In this document: positions 21,994-32,842 of the stretch, piece after piece
How the letters are laid out: every line of letters starts with the position of its first letter
Position numbering within the stretch: position 1 is the stretch's first letter
Assembly (NCBI GenBank): GCA_001247695.2
Contig: LGRX02012742.1
Span: 1-64,000, forward strand
Reading direction: 5' to 3'
DNA from: Cymbomonas tetramitiformis
Lineage: Eukaryota; Chlorophyta; Pyramimonadophyceae; Pyramimonadales; Pyramimonadaceae
DNA: 64,000 nucleotides
Made by a program: the position numbers and the translations under genes
The notes under the pieces: generated by a model
Seen by the model: only the letters and a program-made list of their open reading frames with translations
Database searches by the model: none
Told to the model about the DNA's origin: nothing

Positions 21994-22068
21994 TCACGAT
22001 TGGTCGAGTTGGTACGGCGCTAGGCTATGAACCTCGCACTCGTGGGTTCGATTCCCACTGAGGGTCTA
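21994..22068 (+). other. tRNA-like sequence (A box and B box)
   Basis: TGGTCGAGTTGG at 22001-22012 fits an RNA polymerase III A box, and GGTTCGATTCC at 22045-22055 fits a B box with a perfect GTGGG/CCCAC T-stem. A seven-base loop CTATGAA sits at the anticodon position (ATG). The acceptor stem does not pair well. It is a tRNA relic or a tRNA-derived SINE head, probably not a working tRNA gene. Confidence 0.4.
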
Positions 22069-22265
22069 GGTTGCGCAGATTTAAGAAGGCGTGGTTGGAG
22101 AGTGCTGACGAGCATGCGACGGCCGTCCCGCCTGCAGACGTGCAGTGTTGGGGGTGTCTCCCATGTAAGCGTCTTAGATCCAGCCAACCTATAAAAACCC
22201 TTATGCGTTTCCTTGGATAATTTGTTAATAATTTTTGAGTGACGGTGTCTTTTGTTTTGTAACAG

Positions 22266-22650
22266 GTGTGCTTTAAGTTCTACTATATGGCTTACGGCAT
22301 CAGCTACGGGTATCTTCACGACTGTCGGACACGCGTGCTCGAGGGCCGACACACGTTTGTTCATGGATTGACGTACGAGGAGGACAACCGCAAGATTTCC
22401 CTGAAACGCGAGTCGGTCGTTGCATGGCTCAAGAAATACGCCGACGAATACGGACAACCCCAACCTGACAAAGCCGAGAAGCACCTTTCGGATGGATTGA
22501 CCATCGAAGAGCTGTGGGACGAGTACATCGAGGGCTTGCGTGAGAATGAGGAGAGCAAAAAATGCTCTCTCAGCTACTTCTACAAAATATTTGACGAAGA
22601 TTGCAGGAGAGTTAGTTTTGGTCCGAAGTTGCCTCCAAAATTCGTCCAAA
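22266..22650 (+). pseudogene. DUF7869-type transposase, isolated internal exon
   Basis: After a TTGTAACAG acceptor, the frame reads VCFKFYYMAYGISYGYLHD and continues to SLSYFYKIFDEDCRRVSFG. It parallels the ICEEAF ... VCAETFKIYVKNLL part of the gene at 0.5-3.9 kb. The match stops near 22620 and the DUF7869 core is absent. The expected upstream exon is on the opposite strand at 27547-28023 and ends in a donor of the right kind (KKQ|GTATGT), which suggests an inversion. Confidence 0.6.
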
Positions 22651-22939
22651 TTCGTCCAAATTGTCTGTCCAGCTTGACGGACTGGACGGACCGGACCAAA
22701 CATTTTAACCTTCTAAGATTTCGCAAAATAGGGCTCCCATACTTAAGCCCATACTTAAGGAGTGTAACGCGTCGGTCCGCGTCGACGCCTGCGTTTTCAC
22801 ATACTTAAGAAAATTTAAATTATTTCTTCATACTTAAGGAATATACACCGACTGCCCCTTCCCCCCCTAATCAGGGACTCAGGGGGTATAACCCAGTCGC
22901 ATGTGAGTTTCAAACGTGCGTCAGAGAGACGAACCCAAC

Positions 22940-23035
22940 GACCGAGCTTGACAATCGTGTCACACGTGAGTCTGGGTGTCGGACCTAGTGCTCCAGCTTG
23001 ACAATCGTATACGATTGTCACTCGTGAGTCTGGGT
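22940..23035. repeat. TGACAATCG palindromes upstream of the second transposase
   Basis: One perfect 22 bp palindrome (TGACAATCGTATACGATTGT plus CA) near 22998, and half-palindromes nearby, in two ~75 bp direct repeats that share CGTGAGTCTGGGTGTC. The same palindrome occurs four times in the intron at 24727-25023 of the adjacent gene. Confidence 0.75.
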
Positions 23036-23290
23036 GTCATAATATAAATATTTACACTAAACCCATGTCTATATAGAGTGTTCTTTTCATAAAATAATTC
23101 ATTTCTCATGGTACATTCTCATGGTCACATTCTCATAGGAATCCAATGCCGACTTCCCTGCGATACGGTAACCATGCTTTGGATGTCCCGCATGCGGTGC
23201 CAATAATCTCTCTTCAGTTACTACAGGCCTTGTTTCCAACCCTTACCGATACCCCGCTGCTTCTTCACATGCGCAGCACAGAACGAAGAC

Positions 23291-26200
23291 GTGCAACCTG
23301 CTGAGCTCGGCACCGTGTTCCCTGACGGAGCTGTCGTACTTGTGATCGGTGGTGTCAGTACAACCCCCGGATCTAGCGATGTGAAAACCCGTTGTGTAAA
23401 TGCCGAAACAGCCACACACGAATCTTCCCAAGCATCAGCTTCTCCGCCTCGCCCTGAGGTAAAGCGCGAAATTTTAGTTTGTGACTTAACTGAATCGCCT
23501 CCACCTCCAAAAGACTCGAATGAATCTATGAAATCCTACAGCGCTGGACAAGAACCAAAGCTCAAGCACAAAGTCAAATCGGACTATACATCCTATACCG
23601 GACCAGCTATTCCGATAGATTTTTCTCAGGATGTTGATTTGTCCCAAGACGTAGCGGTTGTTAAGTCTGAAGAGCTTGTGGACGAACTGCATGTGCCTCT
23701 ACTTCCGGGGGTAGTTTACAAGCCACGGGCTGGAGTTTTCTCTCCGTGGAAGGATTTCTTAAAATACGATCCACAGACCTGGATGCGTTCTGGGGACAAA
23801 CGACGTATCAAAGGCCGACTCGTTAGAACTACGCGATGTGGTGGGGCTTTATCCTGTGACAACGATGCGTGTGTCGTATTTTGTCGAACGGGTGACCGTA
23901 ACCGTTCCCAATTCACCGGTACCTTTAAAAATCGCAATCTGGCTTGCGCCCATTGCAACGCTGCACTTACGCATTCTGGGAATTGCCCGTTTAAAGTAAC
24001 CACCGAAGAAGACTCCGATTGGAACATCCTCGTCCTGTCTACTAGCCCCATTGGACACAACCATTCCGTGCTGTCCACCGACCGCCCCAGCGTGGGCGAG
24101 CTACAGGCAGCTAAGACTAGGGCTGAGGAGGTTCTAAATACCGGTGGAGTGCGAAACGTGTGCCAGGTAAAACGGACTCTACTCACGGAAACCGTTTTTC
24201 CAAAAGACTCTTCTTTTCACCCCAGCCAGCTACCAGGCATCGCGAGGAAAATGAACGTCATTGATACGGCAGTGGACCATAATTTCGTGCGAGGTCGTCG
24301 ACAGGATGAGGGCATGAAAGCCGTTTCCCAATGGGCTGCTCAGCACGGTAAGGGGCTACTGCAATCTTTCGCGGACGAGGGGAATATCGACAGTTTTGCT
24401 CACACGTTCGTTATGTCCAGTGTCGGAGTGGATGGAGGTGTCGATCTCGTGCGTCGCATGCACCCGAAAAGTAGCGACGACTACCTCCGCTCAGCGTACG
24501 TCCATTTGGATTTCGTGCATCGCAAGGTTTCTGGGGATTGGGTGACGATGGGGGCGCACGTGTTCTCCATAGAGGCCAACGCCCTGCTCACTATTGCCAC
24601 CATGAACGTACCCAAAGACTGTACCGAAACACAGGTACTGTTTTGGACATTGGTGAAGAAGACGGTAGCAGCCGAACATCCGCGTGAGGAAGTATTATTC
24701 TATGGCTTCATGGGAGATGCAGCAGGTAAGTTAAAGATCATAATTTTCAATGGGAGAGTTTGTAAGTTACACGGTTCTGACAATCGTATACGATTATGGG
24801 AACCGTTGACAATCGTATACGACTGTCAGCGGCTGACAATCGTGTACGATTGTCAGCACCGTGTAACCTACGCATGAAATACTGGGCAAGTCAATAATCA
24901 TAGTTTTCAAAGTGGGAGTTTGCACATTATAACGTTCTGACAATCGTACACGATTGTCAGCACCGTGTATACCTACGCATGGTATACTTGGTTTTCAAGA
25001 ACTGATTAATATTTGGGGCACAGGTGCTAACTGGGCAGCAATCAAGAAAGTTTGGCCAGACCAAGATGACCGTAACAATCTGGTGTGCACGTTCCATTGG
25101 GGGCAGAACTTACATAAGATCGAATCTCTAATTCCATCAGATCTCCATGCCGGGCACAAAGACCTCTTACAGCGATGGATTCACTCTACTCCCGAGGCCA
25201 AGGTGTCCTGCGAAACTGTCATCTTCGCTTGGTATGCTGAGAAGTGCGACAGGTCGAATCAGCCAAAATTGAATGCGTACTTCGTTTTCCAAATACGGCA
25301 CGCGCAGCACATTCTGACGCAATTCAAGGATCAAACCGAAGACATGACCGCCGAAATCCAACGACCGCTTGTATGCCTTGCGGAAAGCATGCACGCGAAG
25401 TGGAGATCGTGGGGGGCATACTACTCCACCTTGTTGGAGTCGGTGGAATTCGATAGCCTTATGCAGATTCGACAAATTTGCCTGGCGATGAACCGGCAGA
25501 ACTCTGCAAAGCACTTGTTGTGCGTGCAAGGTCGTATTCGTTCATTGGAGAATACTGTAAGTGGGTTAAAGGCGTCCTTACTCAGGCAGAGTTTGCAGAT
25601 GGTCGCGAATTAATGCAAACAGTTCGTGCTGGCGCGACAGGATGGCTTCCACAGAGGGGCATCCCTGCAACGGACACCCACCGTCCAGATAAGGTAAACC
25701 ATGGGGGGGTTTCGCGCAAACGCCCTGCGGAACTTCCTTCGGAAGGCGTCGCCTCCAAGAAGACGCGCACTGCCTCGGCGGTGCCACCTGCCTCTGCGGC
25801 AAGACCTGCCTCTGCGGCAAGACCTACCTCGGCGGCAAGACCTACCTCGGCGGCACCACCTACCTCGGCGGCAAGACCTACCTCTGGGGTAAGACCTACC
25901 TCGGCGGCACCACCTACCTCGGCGGCAAGACCTACCTCGGCGGCAAGACCTACCTCGGCGGCACCACCTACCTCGGCGGCAAGACCTACCTCGGCGGCAC
26001 GTCCGGAGCGTGCTTCAGTTCGCGTTTACCCGGAAGCTGGTGGGGACTTCCAACCTTCCCTGCTTCACGTCACGCGGGCAGGCACTAACGGTAAATGCTA
26101 TGGACGGAAGTCTAATGGTTCTCGTCACGACATCCCAATCGCGAAAGGGCAGCTGACTATTGGGTACACCGGAAGCTTGACCTATCATTATCCAGGAAAA

Positions 26201-26764
26201 AACTTAACTCTTCAAAAGGGTCAAGTTCGCGAAGTGAGGACCACTCCCCCGATCCGGATGATTATATTCTGCTCGTGGAAATGTGTTCAAAACCCATGGT
26301 ATTGTTGTCACGTTTCGATGCCTGGACTGCCCGAGGGGGGGGTGAACCGTGTACCCAAACTTCTTGTTGCACCAGACACAAAGATCCTGGAAAGTGAGGA
26401 GACTCGTCTCTGTTCACTTGGTGTTTGCGTCGCCCATGAGGATGTGACCCCAGAAGAGGCTCGAGGACATCTGGTGAGATCGGAGAATTCGGAGATGGAC
26501 GTGGAGGAGAGACTTCGCAACGGTGTTAAGGTGAAAGCGAGTGGCAAGGGATTCCTGACGAAGAAGATAGCGAATTTCTATACCGCGCTCCACAGCATGG
26601 TTAAGACCGATAACCTTGCACTGACTCAAATCCGGAAATGTGTTCCTGGTGGTGCAACCGTGTATAACTTCCGAGTTTGTCACCCTGATTCCGATGGCCG
26701 TGAATACCTCTTGGAGTTATGTGCGAGTCGCGCTTTGGCTGGCCAGAGGCCGTTCATTAGCTAA
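23291..26764 (+). CDS. Second MULE-like transposase with zinc finger
   Basis: The first visible exon probably starts at a CACAG acceptor near 23281, so the true N-terminus lies upstream. A zinc-finger region at about 23830-24065 has CGGALSCDNDACVVF, CAHC, C and HNH, the same pattern as the 6.9-10.5 kb transposase. The MULE core follows: YVHLDFVHRKV, LLTIATMNVPKD, then FMGDAA|GANWAAIKKVW across a clean intron (24727-25023), then CTFHW (the family's C-x2-H). A shift of frame near 25480-25560 (tiny intron or indel) leads to a tail with about fourteen Ser-Ala-Ala-Arg/Pro-Pro-Thr repeats and a Cys-rich C-terminal domain. The frame runs into the palindromic array, so the natural C-terminus may be replaced. 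The element's outer ends are not clear. Confidence 0.7.
24727..25023 (+). repeat. Intron with four TGACAATCG palindromes
   Basis: A GTAAGT-to-CACAG intron inside the second MULE transposase. It holds two diverged copies of a ~110 bp segment. Together they carry palindromes or near-palindromes at 24778-24799, 24807-24828, 24834-24855 and 24938-24959, all variants of TGACAATCG-TA/TG/CA-CGATTGTCA. Confidence 0.85.
25790..26005 (+). repeat. Coding minisatellite, 18 bp unit
   Basis: About a dozen copies encoding SAARPT or SAAPPT within the second MULE transposase. Probably a flexible linker that varies in copy number. Confidence 0.85.
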
Positions 26765-27527
26765 TGAACGGTTCCCGCAGCCAAAGTGTCTATGTGTGAG
26801 TCGCGCTTTGGCCAGAGGCCGTTCATTAGCTAATGAACGGTTCCCGCAGCCAACGTGTCTATGTGTGAGTCGCGCTTTGGCCAGAGGCCGTTCATTAGCT
26901 AATGAACGGTTCCCGCAGCCAAAGTGTCTATGTGTGAGTCGCGCTTTGGCCAGAGGCCGTTCATTAGCTAATGAACGGTTCCCGCAGCCAAAGTGTCTAT
27001 GTGTGGGTCGCGCTTTGGCCAGAGGCCGTTCATTAGCTAATGAACGGTTCCCGCAGCCAAAGTGTCTATGTGTGAGCCGCGCTTTGGCCAGAGGCCGTTC
27101 ATTAGCTAATGAACGGTTCCCGCAGCCAAAGTGTCTATGTGTGAGTCGCGCTTTGGCCAGAGGCCGTTCAATAGCTAATGAACGGTACCCGCAGCCAAAG
27201 TGTCTATGTGTGAGTCGCGCTTTGGCCAGAGGCCGTTCATTAGCTAATGAACGGTTCCCGCAGCCAAAGTGTCTATGTTTGGGTCGCGCTTTGGCCAGAG
27301 GCCGTTCATAGCTAATGAACGGTTCCCGCAGCCAAAGTGTCTATGTTTGGGTCGCGCTTTGGCCAGAGGCCGTTCATTAGCTAATGAACGGTTCCGCAGC
27401 CAAAGTGTCTATGTTTGGGTCGCGCTTTGGCCAGAGGCCGTTCATTAGCTAATGAACGGTTCCCGCAGCCAAAGTGTCTATGTTTGGGTCGCGCTTTGGC
27501 CAGAGGCCGTTCATTAGCTAATGAACG
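26721..27527 (+). repeat. 69 bp palindromic tandem array, 12 copies
   Basis: Twelve units of about 69 bp, each with the palindrome CGTTCATTAGCTAATGAACG (two copies carry one-base defects) and a second inverted pair (GCTTTGGCCAGAGGCC / TTCCCGCAGCCAAAG, partial). The unit is 23 codons long, so a frame stays open across most of it. The array begins inside the last codons of the second MULE transposase. Confidence 0.95.
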
Positions 27528-27546
27528 AGTTCAAAAATAAACATAC

Positions 27547-28270
27547 CTGCTTCTTGGCCAAAAAGTATTTGAAGTCGAACTTGTCCTCAGATCGAAAGCT
27601 GTTTTTTAGCAAGTCCTTCACGAAGTATTCCTTCCTATCTTTTTGCGACATGCTGAAAATGTTTTCGCGAAAAGACTTAATATCTGTCGATGAGAAAGAT
27701 AGACAGCAGTGCGACTTGCAATTGCACTTAATGGTTTCTGCCATTGATATACTGTCAGCCTGCAAACGTCGCTGCTTGATACTACTAATTACGCCTTCAT
27801 ATTTCTTCTTGCGTATGTCGGATTCGTACGGTTTGCGCACAACAATCTGCTTGTTTACTTCACCGTTTAAACACCGAAGAGTGTCTCCATTAAGCAAGTC
27901 TAAACTTGTCTCTGAAAATTCTGTATCAAGTCTGCTTTTTATCTCATTTAAGTCAATTTCGCGCAAAGCGCGTGTCCCGGAAACGCGTGAAGAATTAGAG
28001 CTAACTTCCGATCTAGACGTCAAAGGCGCGTTCCAAATAAAGGACCATTTGCGTGTTTGCGCTCGGGGCTATGCTTGGAATTGGCTCCTGATCAAAGAAG
28101 TCAGCCCCTATTTCCATAGAATCTTCAATAACTATTTCCGGGCACGGTTTGCAGATAATCTCGCAACCCTCATCAAAAGGAATAGAAAACATATTTTCGT
28201 CAAAATTAGCCGTCATTAGCTTATGAAGCCGTTTATTGCGTTCTGAAAATGATATGGACTTGCGAGTCAA
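27547..28270 (-). pseudogene. DUF7869-type transposase, N-terminal exons
   Basis: Two minus-strand frames (28270-28013 and 28023-27547) that may be joined by a short intron or a frameshift. The second has a Cys cluster (IKCNCKSHCCLSF), then RENIFSMSQKDRKEYFV and FKYFLAKKQ, ending at a donor (AAGCAG|GTATGT). This matches the start of the 0.5-3.9 kb gene (CGCDRNCSFLF ... FKSYIM ... LKLFEKE). Beyond the donor lies the palindromic array, not the next exon. Confidence 0.6.
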
Positions 28271-28540
28271 CAGAGGATTTCTATCTTTTTGGATCGATCG
28301 ATTCTCGATTTCAGCGCAAATGACACCAGGATATCTTCAAATCATATCCTTGATCTGAACAGACCGAATCAGGAAGCGACAGCAAATGTCATTTCTGACC
28401 AAAATTGTCATCGATATTTGACATGTCATTTTTAGCCGACAGAAATGACTTACATTATTTTGCTAAAGTTACATCACTTTTTCAAAGTTCCTTCACACAC
28501 ACCCCTTTCACAGGTGACAGACAATTTCTCTCATTTCAGT

Positions 28541-28948
28541 ATGGCGACAGCAGAAACATTTCAAGCACTGAGGGCAAATTATGTTTTCCACGCATATCTC
28601 CGCAAGAAGTGGAGCATTGTTAGAACGCTTCAAACCGACAGTCCTGCAGACACCTTGCAGTTGATAATCCACTCAGATGACCCGCAAGAGGAGGCTGAAG
28701 AAATGTTTTACAATTTTCCCCAAAACACCCCTACGACTGTAAATACAGACGGTACCCTTCAATCGGGAAAACGCGTAGCGTATAGTATAATTGAAGGCCA
28801 GACTCCAATTTTGTATTTCGTCATTCTTAGGAACAACAAGCTGACTATAATCGAACTGGACAGCGCAAACTTTGAGGACGCCCTGAGCCTTCCGAAGCAC
28901 ACTAATCGGCTTGCGGCTTATCAAAGTTTCAAAAGGAGGGCAGAATAA
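28541..28948 (+). CDS. Hypothetical protein, about 135 residues
   Basis: An open frame starting MATAETFQALRANYVFHAYL, compact and globular in composition, with alternating hydrophobic stretches (AYSIIEGQTPILYFVILRNN) that suggest beta strands. No family recognised. It lies between two palindromic arrays and upstream of the third methyltransferase copy. Coding status is uncertain, but the frame is longer than expected for this AT-rich stretch. Confidence 0.4.
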   Translation: MATAETFQALRANYVFHAYLRKKWSIVRTLQTDSPADTLQLIIHSDDPQEEAEEMFYNFPQNTPTTVNTDGTLQSGKRVAYSIIEGQTPILYFVILRNNKLTIIELDSANFEDALSLPKHTNRLAAYQSFKRRAE

Positions 28949-29111
28949 GAAGGAAAAAGCAAGGAATTCTTTCTAGCGAGCTATGTAAACGCGGCGTGGA
29001 AAGCGTCGATTACAGCTCCTCTCTGGCAAAACAAGAGGCCAGAGCCAGTGATTGATGACCTCGGCAGTAGTGGCGAAATACCTGTTTTACAGCCTTCGGT
29101 ACGTCCCTTTC

Positions 29112-29567
29112 GCGCCTTGAGCCTGAACCGGGGCGGAAGGCGTTCATTAGCTAATGAACGCTTTCCGCCTCGAAACGCGCGCCTTGAGCCTGTACCGGGG
29201 CGGAAGGCGTTCATTAGCTAATGAGCGCTTTCCGCCTCGAAACGCAAGCCTTGAGCCTGTACCGGGGCGGAAGGCGTTCATTAGCTAATGAACGCTTTCC
29301 GCCTCGAAACGCGCGCCTTGAGCCTGTACCGGGGCAGAAGGCGTTCATTAGCTAATGAACGCTTTCCGCCTCGAAACGCGCGCCTTGAGCCTGTCCCTGG
29401 GCGGAAGGCGTTCATTAGCTAATGAACGCTTTCCGCCTCGAAACGCGCGCCTTGAGCCTGTACCGGGGCGGAAGGCGTTCAGTAGCTAATGAACACTTTC
29501 CGCCTCGAAACGCGCGCCTTTAGCCTGTCCATGGGCGGAAGGCGTTCATTAGCTAATGAACAGTTTC
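29112..29567 (+). repeat. 68 bp palindromic tandem array, 7 copies
   Basis: Seven units. Each has the core GCGTTCATTAGCTAATGAAC (same core as the 69 bp array) extended by GGCGGAA / TTCCGCC arms into a hairpin of about 38 nt. The spacer (CTCGAAACGCGCGCCTTGAG) differs from the other array. The last unit contains the ATG of the third methyltransferase copy. Confidence 0.95.
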
Positions 29568-32534
29568 GTCTTGTCCCAGGCTGCCAGGAGAACGGCAGTG
29601 GAGCTTGCTGCCCAACGCGCCCTTCAAGGACCTGGTGGCTCCAGAGTGTATACTGGAGCGGGCGCTAATGTGGATATGTCTCAAGTGGCCACCCCATCTG
29701 AGGCAAGGAAGGCAGCCGAGGAGGCCGCACATGGGTGGCACGCTAAGCTGAAAGTGGAGCATTCAGTAAAGTTAGAATATGCGGAGAAAGCTGAGCTGTG
29801 CAAGAAAATCGAGATGGAGCACCGGTGGCCGAATCCGATGTCGAAAGACGAGGCGGCGGAGCAAGGGAGTGTGTTCCGTCTCCCCATCGAATGCCTGTAC
29901 CACGCGAAGGGGTACGAGGCCTGCCGGGATCAAGAGAGGGGCTGGGTGAACGAGATCAAGTCCGGCAGGAAGGAGAACCCGTGGGCTCCTTTCAATGCGG
30001 GTCTCGTTGCGATCGACGATGCCAAAACCCGTGCCGAATTCTCCCTGAAAAAAGCTCTGAAGGGAGAATACAGAGGCAAGGTTTTTGGGCACCAGCACTG
30101 TTATCAAGCCACCGACGAGTGTCACGAGGAAGTCCCGTTGGAGGTAGCTTTCCAGTCCTTCGAGAGCAAGATCTACATCGGTCTCACGCCTGACATGATT
30201 CGGTTCTTAGGCGAGATGCAGAACTTGATCGATCAGAAGCAGAAAGGCAAAGGCAACACTCAGTTCATGCAAGGGCTCCGTTCGACCCTTTTCGAAAAGC
30301 ATGGGGTCGTGCACACCGTTTACCGATAAGCGTTGATCTCCGAGTTCGTCGCCAGCGTCCCCGAGGACGCCGAAGAGGGTATCCCTTATCAACCTGGGCG
30401 GTACCAGGCCGGAGGGCTGGTGGAAAAAATGGCGACATACGAATCAGAGCATGGATTTGCAATCCTGGATCCCGTGAAATATCCCAAGGGATTCCACTAC
30501 ATCGAGAAGCGGGAGACGTTTGAGCAGGAGGAAAACCCTGAGGGATCCGGAGACCCTGAGGTAGAGCTGACGGTGACGGTGCTGGACGATGACATCGACG
30601 CTCACCTCGATCGGGTCACAAGTTGGTACCCCGTATTGTCTCACCTTCTCCCGTCGGCGGAGACGCATGTGAAGCAAGTAGCGATGTCCAAGCATTCCGT
30701 GTTCGGCAGCTTTATCAACACATACTTCATGCACTGGACCGTTGCCAATTTCCGGCCGCAGACGTGGGACCTCTGCGTTAGCATCATGGAGGCTTACAGA
30801 AGGTTTGACCTGAAGGGCATGAAAAACCCTTTGGCTTCCAAGACCAAAAAGCGCAAGGCCTCATCTTCGCCCGCTAGCGGACCCTCCAAGAAAGCTGGCA
30901 AAAAGGCCACCTCCAACCGACAGGTAAATTATTTTTTGCTTCTGCTTCAAACAGTGTTTTCCCTCCCAAAGCATCCTTCTCTATATTTTGAGACATGCTA
31001 AAAATGTTTTTTTTACTTACAGATGGAAGACGAGGTGCAACGAGGAGGCGGGGACGGAGCGGGCTCGTCTAGAGGGGCAGGCATTTTGGTGGAAGAAGCT
31101 CAGTTTCTCCACAATGCCAAATCCATGGGTATGACGTTCTGGATTAACTTGAGCGGCTTGGCGGGGGATGCGGAGTTCGACAAGGTGGACACGTATCTGC
31201 GCCTGATTATTGACAAGGAGACCTCACTAAAAGAGAGGGGCGATATGATAAGCCAGTTCAAGAAGGAACGCATGGTGCAGAAGCACTTGGTGTCCGCGGC
31301 GGGATTGCAAACCTGGGACGAATTCAAGGAGGAGTTCACCCCCTACTGGAGCTCCCAAGAGAAAATCGAGTCGTTGATCGGCTGCTTACAGTCCGCGAAG
31401 GGGGGAGCGCGCCGGGGGGGTCTGGGGAAGTTCCGCTAGCGATCTTCAATTACGTCGAGAACGCGCGGGCAAATCTCAAAGAAGCGCAGGCGCCAAGCGC
31501 GGCTCACATCCTAGGCTTGCAACAGATCGAGGTGAAAGTCGACATCAAACTCTATCGGGAGGCGCGGACCGACGGGCCGGAGCCTAAGGTTGCAGGAGAG
31601 GCGGGCCTGGAGGACGACGAGCCCACACATCTTCAGGACGTGACGATGTTCCCTCGTTGGAAGATCGTCAAGGGCAGGATGGACGGTTTGAAGGATATCC
31701 CGAGACTGCCCTTCACGGGGGCGGTCATCGACTGCAATTACGCCCTTGACAAGGAGAAGACTCCCGACGCGATGACCAAGGAGGAGGTGCAAACGTTCCT
31801 GGAGTCTTTCAACGCCAAGACCACCGCCCCGGCATGGACAGTCGCTATCTTTTGCGGTTTCGTCCAACAAAACGATTTCCTGGAGGTGATTGACAATTAC
31901 TGCTCCGGCCGCGCGGAGCGGTTCTTCTGGCACAAGCAGAACGTGCACATGAACCCCAACAAGTCCGTACGCTACAATGACGTTGAATGTGGCGTCCTGG
32001 GGTACCATGTAAAGAGCGATGCCGCGGGGGAGTCTTCTAAAAAGCCGGAGTGGATGTTTAACTTTGATTTTGGGGACGGTGAACGTCTGAGCCGCGCGTC
32101 ACTTATGCGCGGCTTCCCGGTTGTGCACCAGATGTACAAACGCGACGGCAAAGTCGTGAATAACCATCAGAAACCCCTAGCACTGTTGATGGAGCTGATC
32201 CAGTGCCACATGCTCGGTGACAATCCGGGCAAGGTGGATGAGAACGGCCATCCAACATCCACTCAACTGGATTCTCGACGCTTGCTGCGGCGTCGGCTCG
32301 ACGTCCACGGCCGCCATGAGGTGTGGTATGAACGCGATCGGCTTCGACCACGACCAGTACATGGTCAACTCTGCGCAGCAACGGCTGACCAATTTCAACG
32401 CCGAGCCCGATCAGGATGCCGAGACGAAGCCAAAACAGAAGAGTGAACCGACGAGGAAGGGGAAGGAGGCAGCCACTGTTGAGTCGTCGGAGGACGAAGC
32501 AGAAGTAGAAGAGGCCGAAGAGAATGCTGAATAA
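29556..32534 (+). pseudogene. Third ParB-like / DNA methyltransferase homologue, with lesions
   Basis: A long coding region parallel to the gene in the 8.9 kb transposon. KVFGHQHCYQATDE is a degenerate counterpart of the ParB DGHGRH region. AVIDCNYALD occupies the motif IV position, VAIFCGFVQQ and ERFFWHKQNV follow, then NHQKPLALLMELI and finally WILDACCGVGSTSTAAM as motif I. One intron fits (30924-31020, CAG|GTAAAT to TTACAG). Three lesions break it: an in-frame TAA at 30327, a frameshift in a run of Gs near 31415, and a frameshift near 32255 just before motif I. Homopolymer errors in the assembly could explain the second. Motif IV (DCNY) lacks both prolines, so even a repaired protein might not be catalytic. 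It ends in an acidic tail. Confidence 0.65.
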
Positions 32535-32842
32535 ATTAGTAGGATTTGTCGACCGCCCTGACTGATAGTATCAGTCATGCCTCGACGGTATAGGGTGAAA
32601 AGTACTCTGCTCGTAAACATTTGAATAAAGAATGATACATGTATGCATATTTCGGTGTTTTCATTGTACGCATACTGCACTTTTCTAGCTTGTTGCCTTT
32701 ATGTATCCCTATTTCGCGCATAAATATCACTAAACCCTGATTTTTATGAAATATATATAAATCCAAAAATGACATATGATAATGTCATTTTCATCGAATA
32801 GTGTGTTAGTGGGAGGGGGAGGGCGCGCCATAGCTATCTGCC

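Noticed and set aside
21994..22068. A functional tRNA gene
   Set aside because: A and B boxes and the T-arm are good, but the acceptor stem does not pair, so it is kept only as a tRNA-like relic.
26721..29567. Long open frames across the palindromic arrays read as repeat proteins
   Set aside because: The frames exist because the 69 bp unit is a multiple of three; base changes between copies do not respect codons, and the 68 bp array does not keep a frame.
1..32842. Integrated giant virus or bacterial contamination
   Set aside because: Methyltransferase and ParB-like domains raised this, but the genes are interrupted by spliceosomal introns, are bounded by TIRs and sit beside eukaryotic transposases; no capsid, polymerase or packaging gene is present.
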